Origin: Ochromonadaceae sp. CCMP2298
Lineage: Eukaryota > Sar > Synurophyceae > Ochromonadales > Ochromonadaceae
Direction: 5' to 3'
Assembly (NCBI GenBank): GCA_026770595.1
Contig: MU634770.1
Location: 1-10,285, forward strand
DNA: 10,285 nt
The notes below the pieces were generated by a model. That model made no database searches, had not been told where the DNA came from, and saw nothing but the letters and a program-made list of their open reading frames with translations. This document shows positions 1-6,726 of this stretch, piece by piece. Made by a program: the position numbers and the translations under genes. Each line of letters starts with the position of its first letter. Position 1 is the first letter of the stretch.

Positions 1-965
1 GGGCGGGGGCGATCGCGGGCGTGGCTGCGTGGAAGCTGCTGGAGCGCGAGTCGGCCCAGGCGCGCAGCATCCTGGAGAGCGCGGTGCTGCTGCACCACGC
101 CGACCCCCTGGTGGGCAACCTCGACGACCTCAAGCCCGCCCAGAAGACCACCCTGGCGGCCGTTAGGTCTTTGATAGAGAGGAAGATCCAGTCGGACAAG
201 GGGGGCAACGAGGACGACGCGGCCAAGCTGGTGAAGATGATGTCCTTCGGCATCGGCCTGGGTGAGCTGCACATACATACATATGTGCCATATAGTATAC
301 ATACATACATACACACGCATACATACATAAACACATACATACATACATACATACATGCATACATAAATGCATACATACATACATACATACATACATACAC
401 ACGCATACATACATAAAAACATACATACATACATACATACATGCATACATAAATGCATACATACATACATACATACACACATACATACAGCTGCCCCACT
501 CCACACCCTACTATGGGCCTTCGCATTGCGACCAACGGCATTCTGATCAACACATTGTCGATCCTCCCTTCTCCCTGCTCCCTCCTCCCTGCTCCCTCCT
601 CTCTCCTCCCACCTCTCTCGTCTCTCCTCCCACCTCCCACCTCCCACCTCCCACCTCCCTCCTCCCACCTCCCACCTCCCACCTCCCACCGCCCACCCCT
701 CTCCTCTGCAGGCGTGGGCCTGGGAATGGCCATGGCCAAGCAGCAGCAGTTCTTCAGAGAAAACGAGCTGATGGCCGAGCTCGCAGAGGCCAAAAGGAGG
801 AAGAACAAGCAAAAGAACGTGGTTATCAGCAACACTTCCCTTACCAGCTCACAAAGCCGGGGGGGACTGGACAACGACTCCCTCACCACGGGGGGCAGTC
901 AGGCCCTAGCGCTGGTGGCTCGCTCCTCCAAGGGGGGAGACGAGTTCCCCCGGCGCTTGCTGTAG
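1..965 (+). CDS. 3' part of an unrecognised protein gene, two exons
   Basis: Exon a runs from the window edge to 261 and exon b from 712 to 965 (TAG stop). The intron 262-711 starts GTGAGC and ends CTGCAG, and the split glycine codon (G/GC) keeps phase. The visible product is 170 residues and is open at its 5' end, so the true start is outside the window. It begins with a small-residue hydrophobic stretch (AGAIAGVAAW), then an Ala/Leu-rich helical region to about residue 75, then a second glycine-rich hydrophobic segment at about 79-95 (FGIGLGVGLGMAMA) that the intron interrupts. A charged helix with a basic patch (AKRRKNKQK) and a Ser/Thr/Gly-rich tail follow. Two hydrophobic segments suggest a small membrane protein, perhaps of an organelle, but I recognise no family and assign no function. 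GC-rich third positions on both exons support it as a real gene. Confidence 0.75.
271..488 (+). repeat. ATAC tetranucleotide microsatellite, interrupted
   Basis: About 218 bp of ATAC units with scattered interruptions. A block with ACACGCATACATACATAAA and a run of ATAC recurs near 311-340 and 399-430, so the array has a higher-order repeat as well as the 4-bp unit. It lies wholly inside an intron. Confidence 0.9.
563..709 (+). repeat. Pyrimidine tract with CTCCCACC-type repeats
   Basis: About 147 bases almost free of purines on this strand. The first half varies CTCCCT and CTCCTC; the second half is tandem CTCCCAC units. It ends at the splice acceptor, so it acts as a very long polypyrimidine tract. 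Homopyrimidine mirror-like runs of this length can adopt triplex structure; that is known of such sequences and not shown here. Confidence 0.85.
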
Positions 966-1108
966 ACGCATATGTAGAGTAGAGAACAAAGTATTGTATA
1001 TAGTCGCAGTGTGTACTGTTAAACACACGTCTATCATATTCCACCGGAGCTATGTACAAAGCTGAATACATCACTAGATCGATTTGATTGATTGGCTACT
1101 ACAGGGCG

Positions 1109-1114
1109 AATAAA
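1109..1114 (+). promoter_or_regulatory. Candidate polyadenylation signal AATAAA
   Basis: A canonical AATAAA lies 144 bases after the TAG stop of the left-edge gene, at a reasonable 3' UTR distance. It also falls before the end of the candidate opposite-strand gene near 1290, as expected between convergent genes. The hexamer alone is weak evidence in AT-rich spacer. Confidence 0.4.
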
Positions 1115-1289
1115 TACATGTATTGATACAGCTGCGCCAGTGTCGTGCCAGCAGTAGAGAGGTTAGTAGGGAGGGGAGGGCCAGGGGAGGGAGGTGTAGT
1201 AGTAGAGAGGGTAGCAGGGGGATGCAAAGGTAGAGAGGAGGGTGCAGCAGTGGAGAGGAGAAGCAGTGGGAAGGGGGGTGCAGCAGTGA

Positions 1290-1544
1290 CTACGACTGCT
1301 GGCCGCACTTGCGCAGAGCGAGGAGCACCACCACCGCCACCACCATCCCCACCGCCATCTCCCATGCCGGGGGCAGCTTCGGAGGAAGAGGAGGCGTTAA
1401 GCCACAGCGCCGCCCTGCGTGGCCCCACTGCCTGCACGAAGCGGCCCTGCACGTAGGGGTCGCAGGAGGAGAACTCCAACGCAGCGTCAGTGCTGCTGCC
1501 TTGTACCCCTGCCTCTGCCCCTGCTTCTGTCCCTGTCCCTGTCC
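1290..1544 (-). pseudogene. Possible C-terminal exon of a membrane protein, with an apparent frameshift
   Basis: Read on the minus strand, a possible acceptor (TTGACAG) precedes 1544. From there one frame gives a Gly-Thr/Glu-Ala-Gly linker and then a strongly coding-like stretch with G/C third positions (FSSCDPYVQGRFVQAV, then RRAALWLNASSSS). Near 1375-1400 that frame turns into Gly runs, while the frame one base over reads PPAWEMAVGMVVAVVVLLAL, then RKCGQQS and a TAG at 1290-1292. That is a textbook single-pass C-terminal anchor with a short basic tail. No GT-AG intron fits between the two frames, so either one base is gained or lost in the TCC/CCT-rich stretch (real or a sequencing error) or one of the frames is chance. 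GT-rich DNA gives Val/Ala/Gly runs easily, so confidence is limited. Family unknown. Confidence 0.35.
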
Positions 1545-1680
1545 CTGTCAACCAAAGGGAGCCCACCCACTCCTTTTCGAAGCCTTCTCCTTCTCTCTGA
1601 CCACCTCTCTGTCTGTCTAGATCGAAGCGCTCTGTGCTCCAAACTCGAGGCCACTTCATGTGTTCGTTCACTTTTATGTT

Positions 1681-1790
1681 GGAACAGCATATGGAACGAG
1701 ATAGATTTTTGATGGATCTGGTCGTTCCATCATCCCGTCGTTCCGGCACGAGATGTGGAACCCGTTCCGGAACGGGCGGTTCTCGTTCCA
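1681..1790. repeat. Cluster of inverted GGAAC/GTTCC motifs
   Basis: About eight GGAAC or GTTCC words occur in 110 bases, in both orientations. ATGGAACGA near 1690 faces TCGTTCCAT near 1720, and CCGTTCCGGAACGG near 1762 is a perfect palindrome. Further copies lie near 1739, 1757 and 1784. This is far above chance for this length. It could be transposon ends, a protein-binding array or a folded RNA; nothing in the sequence decides which. Confidence 0.5.
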
Positions 1791-1799
1791 CGAAAACGG

Positions 1800-1890
1800 C
1801 AAAAAAACGGCCTTCGCATACTCTCTAATGATGAGCTTGGACCATAAATGGCAAAAAAGGCGAAATCGGCAAAAAAAAGGCCCCCTTTTT
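1800..1890. other. Spacer with repeated GGCAAAAAA words
   Basis: Three GGCAAAAAA-type words followed by GGC/CGGC occur near 1798, 1849 and 1869. The stretch is A-rich and ends in a run of C and T. I see no coding signal and no function. Confidence 0.35.
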
Positions 1891-1924
1891 GTTTTAAACG
1901 ATGGCCACAAAAAGAGATAGGTTC

Positions 1925-2182
1925 CTAGCTCTTCCCCAACAGTATCAATCGTCGAGAGTCGGACTCGATCGGACCTTGGAAACGCTTCTGCTCGGCGTCA
2001 GCACCGTTGATCCCCATCAGCGGCAGCAGCAGCAGCTCGGCTGAACACACACAGTTCAGCAGCCCTGTTCCAAGCACTGAACGCTCAACGTAGCCAGTAC
2101 GGCAGCAAGGCGGACGGGATGGCGGTTCCCGGAATGGGGCCTGGGAGCGGCAGTAGGTAGCGTACGTACCATGGGCCTGGGA
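1925..2182 (-). CDS. Coding-like open stretch, possible internal exon, unrecognised
   Basis: On the minus strand 85 sense codons are open between an upstream TAA (2183-2185) and a TAG (1925-1927). There is no ATG until the second half, so if real it is an exon and not a whole gene. The part around AELLLLPLMGINGADAEQKR has G/C-biased third positions and reads like protein. A weak possible donor (G|GTCCGA) after the Phe-Gln that follows that part would join in phase to the candidate exon starting at 1544, giving one minus-strand gene with its end at 1290. This joining is inference; no family is recognised, and a decayed transposon is an alternative. Confidence 0.25.
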   Translation of the reverse strand, partial: SQAHGTYATYCRSQAPFREPPSRPPCCRTGYVERSVLGTGLLNCVCSAELLLLPLMGINGADAEQKRFQGPIESDSRRLILLGKS

Positions 2183-2189
2183 TTAGGTC

Positions 2190-2960
2190 CCCGGGGACAA
2201 AACCCGGTCCCAGAGACAATTGGGGGCTCTAATAAGAATTGCGCGCCCGCGCTATTCAGAACTGACCTCGAGAGAGGGCACGATTCAATAAAGAAAGATG
2301 CGATCATACAGGTACTGATTAACTGTATAATTGTATATTAAACATCAAACCATCGAGCAGATTAGTAGAGATGTGGGCTCTTTTTTGAGCGTGGGGTGCA
2401 TCTTTTTGAGTGGGGCGAAACGCTAACTAACAGTGATTGCGGACTGCTGTCGACGGCTTTTTTTTCTGCCTTTTTGCAAGTTTTCGGCTGGGTTTGGAAC
2501 CAATTTTAAAGATACGAACTGGTCCGGCCAAGAAATCGATATTTTTGTCTCGTACCCACTTTTGTCCAGGTGGAAAAACGCAAGAAAGCAACTATTTTCT
2601 TGGTAAACACATGCTTTTTCGAAACTTTTCATCAAAAAAACATCTTTTTTCGACAATATTTGGGAGAGAGGGAGTCTAGAATCATTTTTGTCAGGCTCTT
2701 GTAGCTCCGTTAGTCGATCGTAGTAGCGGGAAAGATGGCACTCAGAGCCACTTCGCCCTAGAAATCGATATAGAGGCGCTCAAAAAATCCCGATCCGAGC
2801 AGAGGGGTCAGATTTTGGCCTCTACCGACCCAGAGAGCAGTTAGCCTTAGTTTTATCCGCTAGATTTTTAGGGTCGAAATGCAGGCACTACTCTAAACGG
2901 ATTCTGGGTTCTAGACTGGAAAATTTAGCGTTTAGCTAGCGCGGACGGCTCTCAGGGACC
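2190..2960. other. Intergenic stretch without a recognisable gene
   Basis: The DNA is mixed in composition, with T-rich and A-rich runs and only short chance frames. Two imperfect copies of a GCTCTTTTTTGAG-then-TGGGG motif lie near 2377-2415. A palindromic CCCCGGGG lies near 2190. I find no convincing exon, RNA gene or transposon end, though decayed mobile DNA is plausible. Confidence 0.4.
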
Positions 2961-2969
2961 CAGAATTTC

Positions 2970-2986
2970 GACTGAGTGTTTCAGTC
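2970..2986. repeat. Short hairpin beside the large inverted repeat
   Basis: GACTGA and TCAGTC flank a 5-base loop (GTGTT), a perfect 6-bp stem. It sits 25 bases outside the left arm of the 157-bp inverted repeat, so it may mark the element's edge or be chance. Confidence 0.3.
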
Positions 2987-3010
2987 ACTCGATAGACAGC
3001 TCAAAGAACT

Positions 3011-3345
3011 TTAACAGTCCTACCGCGACCCCATATGGGGTCAAATTTTGCCATTTTTGACACGCACAACCCACTCTAAAAAACTTTAATTCCCCAGCTA
3101 CCCCCCACTCCCGACCCTCAAACCCCACTCCCAGGCCCCCTCTCGGAGGGTCTGGGGTTTCTTTTTGTTTTTCCTCTCCTTTTCCAACCAAAAAGAAACC
3201 CCAGACCCGCCGAGAGGGGGCCTGGGAGTGGGTTTTGAGGGTCGGGAGTTGGGGGTGGCTGGGGAATTGAAGTTTTTTGGAGTGGGTTGTGCGTGTCAAA
3301 AATGGCAAAATTTGACCCCAAATTGGGTCGCGGTCGGATTGTTTA
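3011..3345. repeat. Large inverted repeat: 157-bp arms, 21-base loop
   Basis: Left arm 3011-3167 and right arm 3189-3345 are reverse complements. Aligned by hand, about 146 of 157 positions match with no gaps, and the loop 3168-3188 is T/C-rich. Four of the roughly eleven differences would still form G-U pairs in a transcript. The mirrored open frames on the two strands here encode the same peptide (with PDPPRGGLGVGFEGR) because of the repeat and are not genes. It could be a foldback transposable element or MITE, a hairpin-RNA locus, or an inverted duplication. I see no clear target-site duplication: outside the arms the sequences diverge at once. Confidence 0.9.
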
Positions 3346-3638
3346 ATTTGGCCTACTGGACTCTCTAAAAGATCAAAAATTGGCATGACAAAATAGCAAT
3401 AGGATATCGTTCACAGGTATATTTAGTAATTTAACAACAACGACCGCCACCTCTAACGATGCCTCGATGCCTCCAATCAGCCCGCCCAGGCAGGTGCTCG
3501 AGTCGAGCGTGTTTGGAATGGCAATAGGTCAAGACTGCGGACAAGAACACGAGAAGAATTACAACGCATTATTTAAATACATTAAAGACAGCTATAAGTT
3601 GAATTCTTTTCTATTTCTGTCGTCATCGCCCGCTACTG

Positions 3639-3803
3639 TCAGCGTTGGTCCTCCAGAGCTGCCTCAACTGTACTGTCCTCCTCCGCCGCACGCATCTCGA
3701 TCTGCTGCTCCGCGAAGACCGTAGAGTATCGAGAGATAAAACCCTTGCAAAATTCGAGTAACCAGTTCTTTTTGCCAGTGTTTCTCAAACACTCTCGCAT
3801 CAT
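3639..3803 (-). CDS. Possible small open frame or 3' exon, 54 codons, unrecognised
   Basis: On the minus strand a frame opens with two ATGs at 3803 and ends with TGA at 3639-3641, giving 54 residues. The second half (TVFAEQQIEMRAAEED) has strong G/C third positions and an acidic helical look, like the true exons here. Its start lies 185 bases from the aminopeptidase ATG in divergent orientation, so the two could share a promoter region. Against it: another frame over the same bases is also open, the 5' end falls in a foldback repeat, and no family is recognised. It may be the remnant of a gene or mobile element. Confidence 0.3.
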   Translation of the reverse strand: MMRECLRNTGKKNWLLEFCKGFISRYSTVFAEQQIEMRAAEEDSTVEAALEDQR

Positions 3804-3864
3804 CTCGATGATGGATGGGCTGCGCCCGATCCATCATCTCGATGATTCTCGAGTGTTCTCGAAA
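3781..3864. repeat. Imperfect foldback with symmetric mismatches
   Basis: Arms of about 38 bases fold around a GGGC-TGC-GCCC tip. The inner stem GATGATGGAT (3807-3816) pairs with ATCCATCATC (3829-3838). Outward the pairing continues as ATCAT/ATGAT, ACACT/AGTGT and TTT/AAA. It is broken at three points where both arms carry CTC(G/A), giving small TC-against-TC internal loops. It lies between the divergent minus-strand frame and the aminopeptidase gene. Confidence 0.7.
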
Positions 3865-3988
3865 AGGCAAAAATCGATCTTTTTTCGTTTTTTGGGCTTG
3901 ACCAGCTCGTAACTTAGGTGGAACCGAGACTGAGTTATCTTATCCCCCAATTAGATCTTCCCCAACCTGGGCGGTTGTCCCGTGGATA

Positions 3989-4120
3989 ATGCACTTGTTC
4001 CAAGGTGGACGTCTAGTCGCTCTGCTTGCTGCCGCGATGCTGCTGCACGCTGGCGCCTTCCGCGTCGCGCGGTTTGGCCTGCTGAGAGTGGACTTGAAGT
4101 TGCCCCACAGAGCCGCGCTA
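3989..4120 (+). other. Bipartite plastid presequence (signal plus transit-like segment)
   Basis: The first 23 residues have a basic residue then a run of Ala/Leu/Met (RLVALLAAAMLLHAGA). The likely cleavage falls before Phe24, and residues 25-44 carry several Arg, one Lys and no acidic residue apart from one Asp. Phe at +1 after an Ala-x-Ala site is the recognised mark of import into red-lineage secondary plastids. A plain secretory signal is the alternative. Confidence 0.6.
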
Positions 4121-6726
4121 TCCATGACCCCACAGTTCTCCGTGGACGATTTCGTAAAAGAGGCCCTGTTTCCGCCCCAGCTGGGGTTGCGCGTCACGCC
4201 TGTGGACCAGCTGAGTTCTGCAGAACTCCTGGACGAGCACGTGGAGCACATCGTGCTGGTGGATCTCAGCGTGCGCAGCGCCGCAGACCTCCCCCTCGCC
4301 CCCAACATCCCCGCCTGGCCGCGCTTCCTGGCCAAGGCGGTGGCGCAGGGTGCGGACTTATCGAAAGACAAGTTCCTGCACAGTCACGACCTGGGCGTGG
4401 AACTCAGGCACAGCGTGGCCGTGGCGCGCATGCCCCTCCAGACCTTTCAAAAGAACGATCTAGCAAGGAGGCTCGCAGCGATCTACAGCGGATCGAGGGG
4501 CACGCCTGCGGCTGGGATTTCGGCTGCGGCTGGGGTTGCGGCGGCGGCGCCTGTGCCTGTGGTACGCGTGCACATGCTGAGCCAGTACGGCGAGTACGTG
4601 GTGGATAGGCAGATGGCCGATGCGCTCATGACGGCGCTGCAGCTAGCGCGCTGCCCCCTGCCCACCTTCAAGAAGGACAAGGGAAAGGACAAGGGAAAGG
4701 ACAAGGGAAACTCGGGCACTGATGTTGGAGCGGGGGCGAGCACTCCGGGGATGGTCTTGGAGTTCATCTCGCCCTCCTGCCAGCTCGAGGACCTGCTGGG
4801 GGAGGGCGGCGGCACTGGTGGGGAGACGCCTTTCGAACACTACCCCGAGCAGGACGACGCAGAAGTGAGCGCACTAGAGAAAGCGATGCTAGATGCGCAA
4901 AAAAAGAGCCCCTTCGCCGCATTCGGAGGGAGCAGTAGCAGTAGCGGTAGCAGTAGCGGTAGCAGTAGCGGTAGCAGTAGCGGTAGCAGTAGCGGTAGCA
5001 GTAGCGGTAGCGGTGGGGCGGGTGCGTCTCTGCTGTCTTACCTGCGGGCAGCGCAGCGCATCAACGAGGGCACTCACCTAACTCGCGCGCTGGCAGTGCT
5101 GCCGCCCAACTTCCTCTCTCCCGGCTCCTACTCCCGTCTACTACAGAGGTGCGTAGGTGAGCTCAACGCCGGACCCAGTCCCGGTACTGGGTCTTGGACT
5201 AGGGGGCCAGGGTCTGTGGGTGCGGGTGTGGGGGTTCAGGTGGAGCTGGATGAGTGGTCATCCGCGCAGCTGAGGGAGATGGGCTGCGGCGCTTTCGTGG
5301 CCGTTACGCAGGCAGACTCGGGCCACCCTGACCGAGAGGGCCGACTGGTGCGACTTCGATGGCCGGGGCTGCCCCAAGAACAGGGTGCAGGAATGGGTAT
5401 GGATGGGGGTGGGAGCACACCCACGCTAACATCTCTGCACCGTGCCATGACAGGGGCGGGGACGGGGGCGGGGACGGGCATGGGCGTGGGCGCGGGGGGT
5501 GCCGCGGCCCGCAGGCCGATCGTGCTGGTGGGCAAGGGGGTGTGCTTCGACACAGGTGGCATTAATGTCAAGCCTGCGGGCGCTATGAAGACCATGAAGG
5601 GGGACATGGCGGGATCCGCTGCCGCCCTGGGCACGTTCTTGGCTTTAAGACACACGCGCCCCTATGCGGCGTCGGAAGTGTGGCTGGCTCTGGCGGAGAA
5701 CAATATTAACCCGGATGCATTCCGCCCCGACGAGGTCGTCACGGCTGTCACTGGCACGACGATAGAGGTGAGAGTGCGGGAGGGCGCGGATGTGTACCTT
5801 TGTGCGGGTGTGACTGTTCAACACACCTACACCGCCTACTCAACACACCTAACCACCTACCTTCAACACACCTAATCACCCACCCCTACCCCCCTTGTAT
5901 CAACCCAAACAAACCCCTGCCCCCCCCCCCCGCCCAGGTAGTGCATTCGGACGCAGAGGGGCGCATGCTGCTCGCAGATACCTTGGCCCTGGCCGGTCGC
6001 ACCGCAGTAGTACCCGCACTGCACCACCCCTGCGATGCCATGGGCGAGCCCACGCCTCCCCGGGTGTTGCTGGACTTCGCAACCCTTACGGGCGCCGTGG
6101 TGACCGCGCTGTCTACGCGCTACGTGGGGGTGTTCACGAACAGACCGGAGTTTGCGCCTGCCATTATAGAGACAGGCGAGCAGTGCGGCGAGCGTGCCTG
6201 GCCCTTCCCAGTGGACTCTGACTTCTTGGAGGAGCTGCAGAAAAGCGAAGTGGCGGACCTGTTTCAGTGCCTGCCCACGGGAGAGGCCGATCACATATAC
6301 GCAGCGGCGTTCCTGGGGCAGTTTGTGAAACCGGCGGTGCCTTGGCTGCACCTGGACCTGGCATCGGCGCACAGGTGAGGCGGTAGTACTACAAGATTAA
6401 TGCGTACAATTTATATAGTATATACTGCTAGGCGGTAGGCGGTAGGTAATAGCACGTATAGTGGATAGCAGTAGACAGCTGACAGCAGGCAGTGTTGGGA
6501 GTGGAGCCAGTCCCGAGTGGGAAGAGATTGCGTCCCCTTGTCTGTATGTTGTCGCTTTTCTGATTCTAACACCCAATAAACCCCTTCCCCTCCTCCCTTA
6601 ACCCCCCCCCCCTATGTCACCAGGCCGGGCGGGCTGGGCGCGGTGGACAGCGAGTACACGGGCGTTGGGGTGCGCCTGGCAGTGGGGCTGCTGGATTCGC
6701 TCTACCCTGCACATCCTAACATATGA
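3989..6726 (+). CDS. Leucyl aminopeptidase, M17 family, probably plastid-targeted
   Basis: A two-metal exopeptidase that removes N-terminal residues such as leucine from peptides. Exons are 3989-5767, 5938-6374 and 6624-6726 (TGA); introns are GTGAGA...CCCAG and GTGAGG...ACCAG, with phase kept. The start is the first ATG after an in-frame TGA at 3899, with A at -3. The product is 772 residues against about 500 for the family. Residues 1-23 form a signal peptide (LVALLAAAMLL), then AGA/F and a basic stretch, the secondary-plastid import pattern. The catalytic domain lies in about 490-760. K516, D521, K528, D539, D598, E600 and R602 are spaced 5, 7, 11, 59, 2 and 2, exactly as K250, D255, K262, D273, D332, E334 and R336 of the bovine enzyme. 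ATLTGA follows, and the C-terminus carries a family-like WLHLDLA. The extra length is low-complexity: KDKG repeats, a Ser-Gly run and Gly-Thr-Ala linkers. Function is sure; location is inferred. Confidence 0.95.
4673..4708 (+). repeat. Three 12-bp units coding Lys-Asp-Lys-Gly
   Basis: AAGGACAAGGGA occurs three times in perfect tandem inside the aminopeptidase coding region. It adds a charged Lys-Asp-Lys-Gly linker in the N-terminal domain. The unit is a multiple of three, so copy changes keep the frame. Confidence 0.9.
4931..5014 (+). repeat. 12-bp AGCAGTAGCGGT array coding a Ser/Gly run
   Basis: About seven near-perfect 12-bp units code Ser-Ser-Ser-Gly repeats in the aminopeptidase, between the N-terminal and catalytic parts. 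Shadow frames give Ala-Val or Ala-Thr runs and are not genes. A flexible linker or surface loop is the likely structural effect. Confidence 0.92.
5768..5937 (+). other. Aminopeptidase intron 1, with a 22-23 bp repeat and a C run
   Basis: 170 bases, GTGAGA to CCCAG, phase 0, just before the metal-binding Asp-Ala-Glu-Gly-Arg block. Three copies of TCAACACACCTA with related tails start at 5818, 5840 and 5863; two contain CTAAC or CTAAT, which resemble branch-point sites. A run of 12 C (5920-5931) lies right before the acceptor. Confidence 0.85.
6375..6623 (+). other. Aminopeptidase intron 2, with a C run before the acceptor
   Basis: 249 bases, GTGAGG to ACCAG, after two bases of an Arg codon. 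TTCTAAC at 6564-6570 is a good branch-point match about 54 bases from the acceptor, followed by a C/T-rich tract with 11 C in a row (6602-6612). It contains an internal AATAAA at 6575-6580, which could allow early polyadenylation and loss of the last 34 residues. Confidence 0.85.

Larger units (their letters stand above)
262..711 (+). other. Intron built of two simple-repeat blocks
   Basis: This intron of the left-edge gene is bounded by GTGAGC and CTCTGCAG. Its 5' half is an ATAC microsatellite and its 3' half, from about 563, is an almost pure pyrimidine tract that runs into the acceptor. Between them lies a short stretch of ordinary sequence (about 489-562). Open reading frames rich in Tyr-Ile-His or Cys-Met-Tyr across it are products of the repeat, not genes. 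Confidence 0.75.

Noticed and set aside
163-504. Open frames rich in Cys-Met-Tyr or Ile-His-Thr-Tyr on both strands
   Set aside because: They are translations of the ATAC microsatellite within an intron.
2056-2307. 83-codon minus-strand frame and a possible retrotransposon primer site near 2170-2230
   Set aside because: No reverse transcriptase, integrase or paired terminal repeats are visible, and the likeness to a primer site is too weak.
2985-3386. Mirrored open frames on both strands encoding nearly the same peptide
   Set aside because: The likeness comes from the inverted repeat itself. The frames have no family match and end just outside the arms.
3467-3724. 85-codon plus-strand frame and an opposite minus-strand open stretch with a Val-rich helix
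   Set aside because: Both strands are equally open, neither has splice support or a recognised family, and the minus stretch has no start codon.
3982-4608. 208-codon plus-strand frame overlapping the aminopeptidase start
   Set aside because: It is Arg/Pro/Gly-rich and lies in another frame of a GC-rich true exon; the M17 frame has the conserved motifs.
4889-5081. Ala-Val and Ala-Thr repeat frames
   Set aside because: They are shadow frames of the Ser-Gly array in the aminopeptidase exon.
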